Source: DATFYM01 sp035315065 (lineage in GTDB: Bacteria; Acidobacteriota; Terriglobia; UBA7540). Taken from it: 64,000 bases of DNA. Made by a program: the position numbers and the translations under genes. The notes under the pieces were generated by a model. It was not told the origin of the DNA. It ran no database searches and saw only the letters and a program-made list of their open reading frames with translations. The stretch's first letter is position 1. The number at the start of each line of letters is the position of its first letter. Shown here in pieces: positions 17,691 to 26,491 of the stretch. Where the stretch lies: positions 66,582-130,581 of the forward strand of contig DATFYM010000203.1 of NCBI GenBank assembly GCA_035315065.1, given 5' to 3'.

Positions 17691-19367
17691 CTGGCCGAGA
17701 CCGTGAACCGATTGGCCGCCACTTCGCTGCTTGCGCGAATCGATGGCCATGTCTTCGTCCACCGTTGGACCGCGGAGTCGCTGAAGCCACGGATGGGGGA
17801 AGCGGTGTTCCGAAGGTGCTGCTGGCGTGGGGGAGAGTACCTTGAGTGGAGAGCACGGAACCAGACGCATGACCTCGGAGACTTGGTGGCGAGCATGCGC
17901 CTGTTCTTGGCCGCCCTGGAATTCGATCGAGCCACAGAAATCGGGCGGGGCGTAATAGGCTTCCTGAAAAATTACGGGCAGACGACGGTATGGACGGAAC
18001 TGGCCCGGGAAGTAGCAGACGCGCTGCCCGCTGGAACCGTCGAGAAGTTGCGATGGATGGGCGTTGAAGGTGACGGCTTGAGGGCGCTGGGATTCACCGG
18101 CCGGGCCTTGGAGCGTTATCGTGCCTGGGCGGAGGCTATCGAGCGGCTGGTGACCCAGGAGCCGGACCGCTCCGATTACCGGCGCGACCTCTCGGTTTCC
18201 TACGAAAAGATGGGCGATCTGCTCCGCGCGCTGGGGCAGGGGGAGACGGCCCGGCAGTTCTACCAGAAGGATCTTGAGATTGCGGAGCGGCTGGCGACCC
18301 AGGAGCCGGACCGCGCCGATTACCAGCGGGACCTCAGCGTCTCCTATGAACGCATGGGCGATCTGCTCGGCGCGCTAGGGCAGGGCGAGGCGGCCCGGCG
18401 GCTCTACCAGAAGTCGCTAGAGATTCGAGAGCGGCTGGCGGCCCAGGAGCCGGACCGCGCCGACTACCTGCGCGACCTCTCGGTTTCCTACGGAAAGATG
18501 GGCGATCTGCTCGGCGCGCTAGGGCAGGGCGAGGCGGCCCGGCGGCTCTACCAGAAGTCGCTAGAGATTCGAGAGCGGCTGGCGGCGCAGGAGCCGGAGC
18601 GCGCTGATTACCTGCGCGACCTCTCTGTCTCCTACAACAAGGTGGGCGATCTGCTCCGCGCGTTGGGGCAGGGCGAGGCAGCCCGGCAGTCCTACCAAAA
18701 GGCGCTAGAAATTGCGGAGCGGCTGGCGGCCCAGGAGCCGGAGCGCGCTGATTACCTGCACGACCTCTGCGCCTCCTACCAGCGCATGGGCGATCTGCTC
18801 GGCGCGCTAGGGCAGGGCGAGGCGGCCCGGCAGTTCTACCAGAAGGTGTTGGATATTCTAGAGCGGTTGGCGGCGCAGGAGCCCGACCGCGCCGATTACC
18901 TGCGCGACCTCTGCGCCTCCTACGGCAGGATGGGCGATCTGCTCGGCGCGCTGGGGCAGGGCGAGACGGCCCGGCAGTTCTACCAGAAGATGCTGGAGAT
19001 TGCGGAGCGGCTGGTGGCCCAGGAGCCGGAGCGCGCTGATTACCTGCACGACCTCTGCGCCTCCTACCAGCGCATGGGCGATCTGCTCGGCGCGCTAGGG
19101 CAGGGCGAGGCGGCCCGGGAGTTCTACCAGAAGATGCTGGCGATCGCGGAGCGGCTGGCGGCCCAGGAGCCGGACCGCGCCGATTACGCGGTGGACTTGG
19201 CAAAGTCCCTGGCGAGGACCGGCGAGCGGGCTAGCTTGGGGCGGGCGCTCGCCGTCCTGACCGGGCTCGCAGAGTCAGGCCGGCTGAGTCCTTCTGATCA
19301 ACGCGTGTTACAGGCGCTTCGCGAGCTGCTGCGGAGACTCGACGAGCCGACAGACGCAGAAGAGTAG
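17650..19367 (+). CDS. TPR-repeat part of the TIR-CHAT-NB-ARC protein
   Basis: In the +1 frame relative to the upstream part, sequence resembling the natural continuation appears from about 17650 (QTQEQLAETVNRLAATSLLA, then HVFVHRWTAESL). A GTG at 17703 could begin separate translation. From 18141 the protein consists of a 48-residue tetratricopeptide-type repeat (core RLAAQEPDRADYLRDLSVSY, then KMGDLLGALGQGEAAR), seven full copies and a partial one to about 19215. These are likely the sensor or oligomerisation part of the STAND protein. It is best read as the same gene broken by a single-base frameshift near 17600-17650; a split two-gene arrangement or sequencing error cannot be excluded. 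Confidence 0.75.
18141..19215 (+). repeat. 144-bp coding tandem repeat array (TPR)
   Basis: The unit beginning GAGCGGCTGGCGGCCCAGGA recurs exactly every 144 bases from 18141, 18285, 18429 and onward to 19149. DNA identity between adjacent units is very high and includes synonymous positions, which points to recent unequal crossover or gene conversion and not old divergence of a protein repeat. Copy number probably varies between strains. Confidence 0.85.
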
Positions 19368-19581
19368 CAAAGGGCCCGGCAAACATCGCCAAGGCTCAGC
19401 CCAAACCCCTGGTACCTTCATCTGTGTGCTTTGCGTGCGTCGCGGCTGTTTGCCCCCGAACCGTTGGCTGTGGTCGGCTGCCACGCCGCCGAGTGCGGCT
19501 GGGCACGGCTTACTCGGAAATAATCTACCTCGCCTCCCAATGATCTTCTTCGAATTGAGAGTAACCAAGTGCGTTTGTGGG
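19368..19581. other. short gene-free stretch after TPR gene
   Basis: I see no gene, RNA or clear terminator between the TPR stop codon and the palindromic element. Confidence 0.4.
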
Positions 19582-19712
19582 GTACTGTCTTAATTTGGGT
19601 TTGGAGTGCGGCAGCTTGCTGCCGCTTTCTTGTCGTTGCTCATCGCGGCGCTGCTTAGGGGCGAAAGCGGCAGCAAGCTGCCGCACTCCAAATCCAAATT
19701 AGGACACTGCCC
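19582..19712. repeat. palindromic element, copy 2 (flanks TIR-CHAT gene)
   Basis: This is the same element as 14577-14700, slightly longer: the outer ends GTACTGTCTTAATTTGG and CCAAATTAGGACACTGC pair, then GGAGTGCGGCAGCTTGCTGC pairs with its complement, with about 35 bases between. The two copies differ mainly in the loop and in the outer arms. Confidence 0.75.
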
Positions 19713-19904
19713 GTCTGTGGTGTGGCCTAGCGGATTGATCTTTACTTATGGTATACTGCCTTAGGGGAGCGAGCTTGGGTCCGGCGGTACGGCCGTCGCG
19801 AGGCGAGTTTGTCTTCGTAGCGGCGCCCTTTAGAGCTTGCCCTGAGCGAGGCGAGGGCGCGGCAGTTGGGTAGGCCTAAGATGCCCGGCCGAAGCCGGCC
19901 TCTC

Positions 19905-20535
19905 TAGGAGACTTGGTGGGCGGAGGTTAGGGCAAGTGGCAGCCTCGGGCGCGCCTAGCCTTCGGGCGCCAGCGGTTCGCCGGACGCGAAGACGGGCCAA
20001 GGTCTCTGGAAACAAGGAGACAGAGACTTTATGGTTGCAATCGAAAGTGAAACCGCCGCAGCGACGGCGGAAACCACCAGCGTCGAGTCGCCGGAGACCA
20101 AGGCACCAGAGAACGGAGATCGGAAACCAATTCCAGCCCACCCGCAAATTGGCGGCCGGCGGCCTACACGCGCTCGTTCCGCAACTTCCTGGGCGCCAGG
20201 GACAACCGCCATCGATTTGGGAGGACTCAGCTTGTGAACCGCTTATGTATAAACTTGTGGTAAAACCGAGAAAATTAATAGGGAGCGTTAATTGCCATTT
20301 TCCCCCACCCTGGCGCCACCTTGCCGCGAAGCCAGTATTGCAAACAAATGGGTTATTGGAACAGGTGTCCGTTTTCGGGCATTTTTGGGCCTACAAAATC
20401 TGACCGAATTTTACCAATCTCGACCAAAAGTGTGCAGCGAAAGGGCAGGAAAGGGGTAGATAAGGGCAGCTAACGAGGGGTTTTGGGGGACCGATTTATT
20501 TAAAGCGTGTCGAGTCCCGCGGCTCGTGTCAAGCT
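19905..20535. repeat. long dispersed repeat block, copy 2
   Basis: Matches 1406-2035 in the same orientation and block order. Best conserved are the AAGTGAAACCGC, GAGAAAATTAATAGGG, TTGCAAACAAA and CCGATTTATTTAAA segments. As in copy 1, it lies about 1 to 1.5 kb upstream of a plus-strand gene (typA). No frame is conserved across the indels. Confidence 0.65.
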
Positions 20536-20838
20536 GTAACCGACGCGCCGGCGTGCTGGTTCCCGACGGCTCTTTTTCGAAGAAGAGAACCTTCAAGTTA
20601 TGTTAATCGAGCAGAATGCTTCGGGGTTCCCCGAAACTGAGTTGGCTGACGGACCAGGACGGTCGCCTGTGTTTCGGACGGTTGCGAGCAGTCCACTTTA
20701 AGAAGTGCGGTTGGCCGTGAACGGTGCCGAGCGACATTTCCCGGTTCGTCGGGCACGGGCGAAAACCTCGGAGGCTAATCTGTTGATTATAGGACTGTTG
20801 CTAGCCAATTCGCTTAGCTGAAGAAGCTGCGGCGTGTT

Positions 20839-21320
20839 GAATTTAAAGAACTTACTGACCACGTTTCCAGGGCGAAGGATCTTTTCTCGTCTTGTCGAGC
20901 GACTGAAACAATGCCACGGCCGATCCGTTGATTCGACAAGGGTTGTTGGCCAGGTGGCGGATAAGGACAGTCTAAGGTTTACTGAATCTAAAGGACTTGC
21001 TAACCGTGTTTCCGGCGAGCGTCGAAGGGCTTTTTCGAGTTTTGTGGGGCGACTGAAGCATGCCACGACCGATCTGTTGATTCGACAACGGTTGTTGGCC
21101 AAGTGACGGATGAGGACAGGCTAAGGCTTGCTGAATTTAAAGGACTTGCTAACTGTGTTTCCGGACGGGCGTCGAGTGGTTTTTCGCGTTCTGTCCGGCG
21201 ACTGAAGCATGCCGCAGCCGATCTGTTGATTCGAGAAGGGTTGTTGGCCAGTTGGCGGATAAGGACAGGCTAAGGCTTGCTGAATCTAAAGGACTTGATG
21301 ACTGTGCTTCCGGCGAGCCG
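20839..21320. repeat. four copies of a ~150-bp tandem repeat
   Basis: Units starting at GAATTTAAAG/GAATCTAAAGG occur at 20839, 20994, 21133 and 21282 (spacing 155, 139 and 149). Each continues with a GTTTCCGG block, GGCGACTGAAGCATGCCACG, TGTTGATTCGACAAGGGTTG and GGATAAGGACAGGCTAAGG. Two copies of the same unit lie at 2246-2440. The expansion is larger here than upstream of uxaA. Confidence 0.75.
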
Positions 21321-21366
21321 GAAGGGCTCGTTTGAGAACGAACCCTTTGGGGGGCCTTTTTTTCGT

Positions 21367-21443
21367 GCAGAATCGCACCAAATTTCGCCCTTTTCGACCA
21401 AAAACGTGCAGATAACACCACAAAATGGGGTTTCTGGGCACCG
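21367..21443. repeat. conserved 77-bp block, second copy
   Basis: Equivalent of 2491-2567, starting CAGAATCGCACCAAATTTCG. It is preceded at 21320-21365 by a GAAGGGCTCGTTTGAGAACG stretch, with a possible short stem AAGGGCTCGTTTGAGAACGAACCCTT followed by GGGGGGCC and seven Ts, which could act as a weak transcription terminator or attenuator. Confidence 0.55.
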
Positions 21444-21532
21444 GTTTTTCGAGTGCGCCGCGTGCTGGGAGGCGTGCCCGGTTGTGATGGCGGACCGCCG
21501 CAGCCGTCTTGCCCGCTTTCAGTGAAACCCTG

Positions 21533-21576
21533 AACTGACGACTGAAAACTGAGAACTGAAAACTGAGAACTGAAGA
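21533..21576. repeat. tandem word GAGAACTGA directly before typA
   Basis: Degenerate copies of GAACTGA, GAAAACTGA and GAGAACTGA, the same word and orientation as 2660-2715. It ends six bases before the typA ATG, leaving no room for a standard ribosome site other than AAGACCAAGA. Confidence 0.65.
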
Positions 21577-21582
21577 CCAAGA

Positions 21583-23394
21583 ATGATACGCAACATCGCC
21601 ATCATCGCTCACGTAGACCATGGCAAGACCACCTTGGTGGACGGCATGCTCTGGCAGAGCGGGACCTTCAAGGCCAACCAGGAGGTGGTGGAGCGGGTGA
21701 TGGACTCGAACGAGCTGGAGCGCGAGCGCGGCATCACCATCCTGTCCAAGAACACCGCCATCCGCTATGGCGGGGTCAAGATCAACATCGTGGATACCCC
21801 TGGCCACAGCGATTTCGGCGGCGAGGTGGAGCGCGCCCTGAAGCTGGTGGACGGCGTGCTGTTGCTGGTGGACGCGAGCGAGGGGCCGCTGCCGCAGACC
21901 CGCTACGTGCTGCGCAAGGCGCTGGAGGCCAAGCTGCCTCCCATTGTGGTGGTGAACAAGATCGATCGCACCGATGCGCGCCCGCAGGAAGTGATTAACG
22001 AGATTTACGACCTCTTTATCGAGCTCGACGCCACGGAAGATCAGCTCAATTTCCCCATCCTCTACGCCAACGCGCGCCGCGGCACCGCCAAGACGTCGCT
22101 GGACGAGCCTTCCGACAACCTGAAGCCGCTGTTCGACGCGATCCTGGAACATATTCCCCCGCCTGCCGGCGATCCTGCTGATGTGCTCCAGTTGCTGGTG
22201 GCCAACCTTGATTACAGCGACTATCACGGCCGCCTCGCCATCGGGCGCATCTTCTCCGGTACGCTCCATCGCGGCGACGAAGTCGCCCTGGTGAAGCTGA
22301 ACGGGGCCATCCAGAAGACGCGCATCACCAAGCTCTACGGCTTCGAGGGCCTGGAGCGCACCGACATCGACGGCGCCGAGGCGGGCGAAATCGTGGCCCT
22401 GGCCGGCGTCGAGGGCATCACCATCGGCGAGACTGTGACCAGCGTGGAAACGCCGCGCGCCCTGGTGCACGTACCAGTGGACGAGCCTACCATCTCCATG
22501 CTGTTCACCGTGAACACGTCGCCCTTCTCCGGGCGCGAGGGCAACTACGTCACGTCGCGAAACCTGCGCGAGCGGCTGGAAAAAGAACTGCTCACCAACG
22601 TGGCCCTGCGCGTGGAGGAGACGGAGACCACTGATTCCTTCAAGGTATTGGGCCGGGGCGAGCTTCAGCTTGCCATCCTCATCGAGACCATGCGGCGCGA
22701 AGGCTACGAGCTGGCCGTGGGCAAGCCGGAGATCGTCGCTCGGCTGGTGGACGGCAAGACGCAGGAGCCCATGGAACAACTTATCCTCGATTGCCCGGCG
22801 GAGTTTGTGGGCGTGCTGATGCAGAAGGTCGGCGAGCGCAAGGGTCTCAACACCAAACTGGTGGGGCACGGACGGCCAGGCGGGCGCGTGCGCCTGGAGT
22901 TCACCATTCCGTCGCGCGGACTCATCGGGTTGCGCAGCGAGATCCTGAAAGATACGCGCGGGACGGCGGTGATGAACACGCTCTTCGACGGGTATGCCGA
23001 CTGGCAGGGCGAGATCGCCCGGCGACTGACCGGGTCGCTGGTGGCCGACCGGCCGGGCCGCACCACGGGCTACGCTCTCTACAACTTGCAGGAGCGTGGG
23101 GAGCTGTTTGTGGGGCCCGGCGTGGAGGTTTACGAGGGCATGGTGGTGGGCGAAAACGCCCGCTGGGACGATATGGACGTGAACGCGGTGAAGGAGAAGA
23201 AGCAGACCAACATGCGCGCCTCGGTGGCCGACGAGGCTATCCGGCTGGTTCCGCCGCGGCCGCTTACTTTGGAAGCGGCGATGGAGTTCATCGCCGAGGA
23301 CGAGTGGGTGGAAGTGACGCCGGCATCGATCCGGGTGCGGAAGAAGGTGCTGGAGTTTAACCGGCGTCCGCGGCGGCATAAGACGGAGGGATGA
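21583..23394 (+). CDS. typA: translational GTPase TypA/BipA
   Basis: A 603-residue protein of normal length. The G1 motif HVDHGKTT is at residues 10-17, DTPGHSDFGGEVERAL is the G3 region, and NKID is G4. The later EF-G-like domains III and V and the TypA-specific C-terminal domain (RPGRTTGYALYNLQERGELF) are intact. TypA binds the 70S ribosome and helps 50S assembly and growth under stress such as cold. The start follows the tandem-word leader directly. It is the gene downstream of the second long leader block. Confidence 0.96.
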   Translation: MIRNIAIIAHVDHGKTTLVDGMLWQSGTFKANQEVVERVMDSNELERERGITILSKNTAIRYGGVKINIVDTPGHSDFGGEVERALKLVDGVLLLVDASEGPLPQTRYVLRKALEAKLPPIVVVNKIDRTDARPQEVINEIYDLFIELDATEDQLNFPILYANARRGTAKTSLDEPSDNLKPLFDAILEHIPPPAGDPADVLQLLVANLDYSDYHGRLAIGRIFSGTLHRGDEVALVKLNGAIQKTRITKLYGFEGLERTDIDGAEAGEIVALAGVEGITIGETVTSVETPRALVHVPVDEPTISMLFTVNTSPFSGREGNYVTSRNLRERLEKELLTNVALRVEETETTDSFKVLGRGELQLAILIETMRREGYELAVGKPEIVARLVDGKTQEPMEQLILDCPAEFVGVLMQKVGERKGLNTKLVGHGRPGGRVRLEFTIPSRGLIGLRSEILKDTRGTAVMNTLFDGYADWQGEIARRLTGSLVADRPGRTTGYALYNLQERGELFVGPGVEVYEGMVVGENARWDDMDVNAVKEKKQTNMRASVADEAIRLVPPRPLTLEAAMEFIAEDEWVEVTPASIRVRKKVLEFNRRPRRHKTEG

Positions 23395-23431
23395 GGCCCG
23401 ACTTCAGGTGATGATGAGCAGCGAGTGAGAT

Positions 23432-24217
23432 ATGAGAGATCGTAGCGCGTTTGGATTAAGCATTCGCCCTGCCCTTTTTGCCGTTGTCCTGGCGTGGAGC
23501 GGCTGGGCTGCTTCCGCGTCGGCCCAAACGCAGGAACAGCCGGCCAACCAGGCTCCGTCGCAGCAGGGCGCGGTTCCACAAACAAGTCCCGCTGGCGGGG
23601 AGAAAGGTTCGGCGCACAATCCTCTCGACGTGGGAAACGGCGTTTCGGCTCCTATCGCTATCTACAAGCCCGAACCGCATTACTCGGAAGAAGCTCGCAA
23701 GGCGAAGTGGCAGGGTATTGTCGTGCTCTGGATCATTGTTGACGCTCAGGGCAACGTCGGGGACGTGCGGGTCGCGCGGCCTCTGGGCCTGGGACTCGAC
23801 GAGAAAGCCGTGGACACCGTCAAGACCTGGAAGTTCAAGCCGGCGATGCACGACGGGAAGCCCGTGGCCGTCCGCGTCGCTGTCGAGGTAACTTTTCGTC
23901 TGTTCGACAAGCCTCCAGACAATGGCGTTTTCTTTGCGGCCGGGAAGGACGGCGTCCCTCCCCAACCCATTTCCGCGCCAGACCCCGAGTACACGAACCG
24001 GGCGCGCCAAGCCCACTTGGAGGGAACGGTGGCGCTGGCAGTAGTCGTCGATAGGAAGGGGCGCGAAACGAACGTGACGGAGATCGGGCCCAAGCTCGGG
24101 CTGGGCCTGGATGAAAAGGCGCTGAAGACTGCTCGGAAGTGGAAGTACCGCCCTGCCACCAGCAAGGGCGAGCCGGTGGTGGCGCGAATAAGAGTAGAAA
24201 TGAAGTTCCACCTCTGA
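23432..24217 (+). CDS. periplasmic protein with two TonB C-terminal domains
   Basis: A 261-residue protein with a signal peptide (about residues 1-32, hydrophobic ALFAVVLAWSGWAASASAQ). A Gln/Pro-rich linker precedes two TonB-C-like domains. The first, about 78-155, begins KPEPHYSEEARKAKWQGIVVL and includes GLGLDEKAVDTVKTWKFKPA. The second, about 178-260, begins APDPEYTNRARQAHLEGTVAL. There is no Pro-rich spanning region, so it is not a standard TonB for the ExbBD complex. Such TonB-family proteins are abundant in Acidobacteriota; their role is unknown. It closely follows typA. Confidence 0.8.
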   Translation: MRDRSAFGLSIRPALFAVVLAWSGWAASASAQTQEQPANQAPSQQGAVPQTSPAGGEKGSAHNPLDVGNGVSAPIAIYKPEPHYSEEARKAKWQGIVVLWIIVDAQGNVGDVRVARPLGLGLDEKAVDTVKTWKFKPAMHDGKPVAVRVAVEVTFRLFDKPPDNGVFFAAGKDGVPPQPISAPDPEYTNRARQAHLEGTVALAVVVDRKGRETNVTEIGPKLGLGLDEKALKTARKWKYRPATSKGEPVVARIRVEMKFHL

Positions 24218-24333
24218 TCCGCTATGCTTTTGGGGAAGAGGGTTCAGACGGAGTAGAGCAAGAATGTCGAATCTAACGAGTCTCGATTTCGACTTTCGAG
24301 TTTCGAACCCGCGCTGTGTTAGGATTTGAGTCT

Positions 24334-25365
24334 ATGCGAAAAGCCTGCTTCACTTGGGTCTTTTTAGCGTTTTTCCTTGGCGCCCGGCCGTTCCACGCGG
24401 CCCAGACGCTCGATGTCTACTTTATCGACGTGGAGGGCGGCCAGGCTACGCTGTTTGTCTCGCCTTCGGGCGAGTCAATGCTGGTGGATACCGGCTGGCC
24501 CGATTTCGCCGGCCGCGACGCGGACCGCATTGTCGCCGCCGCCAAGCTCGCGGGCGTGAAGCGAATCGATTACCTCGTCGTGACGCACTACCACGGCGAT
24601 CACGTGGGTGGCGTGCCGCAGTTGGCGGAACGGATCGCCATCACCAATTTCGTGGACCACGGTCCGAAGGACGTTGAATCCGACCCCATGGCGCGGTTCT
24701 TGTATAACTCTTACGAGAGCGTAGCCTCGAAGGGTAACCGAGTGACAGCCCGGCCAGGGGAGAAGATCCCCATCCCCGGCATTGATGTGGAGATCGTGAG
24801 CGCGGCCGGCGAAGAGATCGCGCAGCCACTCGCCGGCGCCCATCAGGCTGGTCAGCCCAACCCGCTCTGTGCCGAAACGCCGCGCCGCGAGGTCGATACC
24901 GGAGAGAACGCGCAATCGGTGGGCATGATCATCACCTACGGCAAGTTTCGCATCGTTGACCTCGGCGACCTCACCTGGAACAAGGAGCTGGACCTCGTTT
25001 GCCCCGACAACAAGCTGGGTACAGCGGACGTTTATCTGAGCACCCACCACGGCACAGACCTGTCGGGGCCCGCTGCCATCGTTCATGCTCTGCACCCGCG
25101 CGTGGCGATCATGAACAATGGGGCCAAGAAGGGTGGCAGTCCCGCAGCGTGGCAGACGATCCATAGCTCGCCGGGCCTGGAGGGATTCTGGCAACTCCAC
25201 TACGCGGCCGACGGAGGTCCCGCCAACAACGTGGCGTCGGACTTTATCGCCAACCAGGACAACATCGACGGAAAGTGGATCAAGTTATCAGCCGATCCCG
25301 ATGGCACGTTCACGGTAACCAACAGCCGAAATGGGCGGAGTGAGAGGTACCCGGCGGGAAAATGA
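24334..25365 (+). CDS. secreted metallo-beta-lactamase-fold hydrolase
   Basis: A 343-residue protein starting at ATG 24334, with a signal peptide to about residue 24. The MBL metal-binding motif is THYHGDHVGG. Further fold elements are the early LVDTGW strand, the IVDLGDLTW aspartate region and STHHGTD. It resembles the stand-alone MBL domain of ComEC-like proteins and many acidobacterial exported hydrolases. The reaction cannot be predicted; a phosphodiesterase or esterase is possible. An alternative upstream TTG start at 24316 is less likely. Confidence 0.82.
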   Translation: MRKACFTWVFLAFFLGARPFHAAQTLDVYFIDVEGGQATLFVSPSGESMLVDTGWPDFAGRDADRIVAAAKLAGVKRIDYLVVTHYHGDHVGGVPQLAERIAITNFVDHGPKDVESDPMARFLYNSYESVASKGNRVTARPGEKIPIPGIDVEIVSAAGEEIAQPLAGAHQAGQPNPLCAETPRREVDTGENAQSVGMIITYGKFRIVDLGDLTWNKELDLVCPDNKLGTADVYLSTHHGTDLSGPAAIVHALHPRVAIMNNGAKKGGSPAAWQTIHSSPGLEGFWQLHYAADGGPANNVASDFIANQDNIDGKWIKLSADPDGTFTVTNSRNGRSERYPAGK

Positions 25366-25506
25366 AGAAAAATCAAAAGGCAAAGGGCAGAATGCAAATG
25401 GCAGAAATGAAGAGAAGAGCCTCTCCCAACCTGACCGCCAGGTTGGGGCGCGAAAGGACCACAACGGTTCATTCTTACCCTTTGCCTTTTGATTTTCTTC
25501 GTTTCG
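25363..25506. repeat. word hairpin, AAAAGGCAAAGGG type, with nested stem
   Basis: The left arm 25363-25389 (GAAGAAAAATCAAAAGGCAA) pairs with the right arm 25476-25503 (TTGCCTTTTGATTTTCTTCG). Inside lies a second perfect stem, CCCAACCTGACCGCCAGGTTGGG at about 25425-25447. The left arm begins at the stop codon of the MBL gene and the right arm ends about 15 bases before the EamA gene. Confidence 0.75.
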
Positions 25507-25519
25507 CTCAAGGATAACA

Positions 25520-26491
25520 GTGCCTATTTCCGAAATAAACGCGGAGGCTCCGACGGCCCTTGCCACCCGGCCGCGCCGTGGCGAGCCCTGGGCGGCGGGA
25601 GCGGTGCTAGGCTATGCCGCGGCGGAGATCCTCGACCGGGTGGGGGTCCGGCAGGCTGACCCGCTGATCGGACCCTTCTTGCGCGGTCTTCCCAGCCTGG
25701 CGCTGGGAATCATCCTGGTGTGGAAAAACCACACGCTGGACCAGCTTCGCCCTGGCTCTGCGCGCTACATCGGCCGCCGGCCGATCGTCTCCGTGCTGGG
25801 TGCGGGCGTCCTTTCCACCCTCGGCCTTTTCGCTTATTACTTCGCCATGCGCGTAGGTGGTGTGGTGATAACCGTGCCGGTGCTGCAAACCTACGTTATC
25901 TGGGGGACGCTGATCGCCTGGGTTTTTCTGGGCGAGCACTTGACCAGACTGGCCGTGCTAGGGATCGGGCTGTTATTCGCAGGCCTCGGGTTTCTTTCCT
26001 GGGGCCAACTCACCGGCCACCCGGCTTCGACGCACTGGTATCTCGCCATTCCGCTCGCCTTCTTTACCGCGCTCACCTACGGGGTTTCGGGAGTGCTGTG
26101 GCGCGACGCGCAGCTTCGCGGAGCCCACCAATCCACCGCCATCCTGCTTCAGTTCCTGGCGAGCGAAGGCGTGGCGCTGCTCGGTTTGGTGGCCATGGGC
26201 CGCAGCGGCTCGATCCTCGACACCGCCGGCCGCAACCTGGCGGCGCTGCTCGCGAGCGGCGTCCTCTCCGGCGTCATCGCCATCTATTGCCTCTTCACCG
26301 CTCTGCGCCTGATGGCCGTGGCCCGCGTTTATGCCTTCTTTCCGCTCAATCCGATCATGGCCACACTTTTCGCGCACTTCGTGTTGCACGAATACCTCAG
26401 CCTGATCATGCTGGCGGGAGTCGTGTTGGTGTCGGCCGGGCTGACGCTGACGCAGGTGTTCAGCCCCAAGGAGGAGAAACAGGCCCCGTGA
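25520..26491 (+). CDS. EamA/DMT-superfamily membrane transporter
   Basis: A 323-residue integral membrane protein starting at GTG 25520 with AAGGA upstream. About ten hydrophobic helices in two EamA-like halves are visible; the clearest are near residues 88-105, 115-135, 140-160, 175-195, 240-262 and 290-312. The drug/metabolite superfamily exports or imports small metabolites; the substrate is unknown. Its TGA stop overlaps the GTG of the downstream GH39 gene (GTGA), with a good AAGGAGGAG site inside its 3' end, so the two are translationally coupled and perhaps act on the same sugar. Confidence 0.85.
   Translation: MPISEINAEAPTALATRPRRGEPWAAGAVLGYAAAEILDRVGVRQADPLIGPFLRGLPSLALGIILVWKNHTLDQLRPGSARYIGRRPIVSVLGAGVLSTLGLFAYYFAMRVGGVVITVPVLQTYVIWGTLIAWVFLGEHLTRLAVLGIGLLFAGLGFLSWGQLTGHPASTHWYLAIPLAFFTALTYGVSGVLWRDAQLRGAHQSTAILLQFLASEGVALLGLVAMGRSGSILDTAGRNLAALLASGVLSGVIAIYCLFTALRLMAVARVYAFFPLNPIMATLFAHFVLHEYLSLIMLAGVVLVSAGLTLTQVFSPKEEKQAP

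Noticed and set aside
18141..19215. CRISPR or satellite array
   Set aside because: The 144-bp period equals 48 codons in one open frame and encodes a TPR-like repeat.
25720..26487. Upstream extension of the GH39 frame
   Set aside because: It runs antagonistically through the EamA gene with Arg/Pro-rich composition; the GTG at 26488 with AAGGAGGAG is the start.
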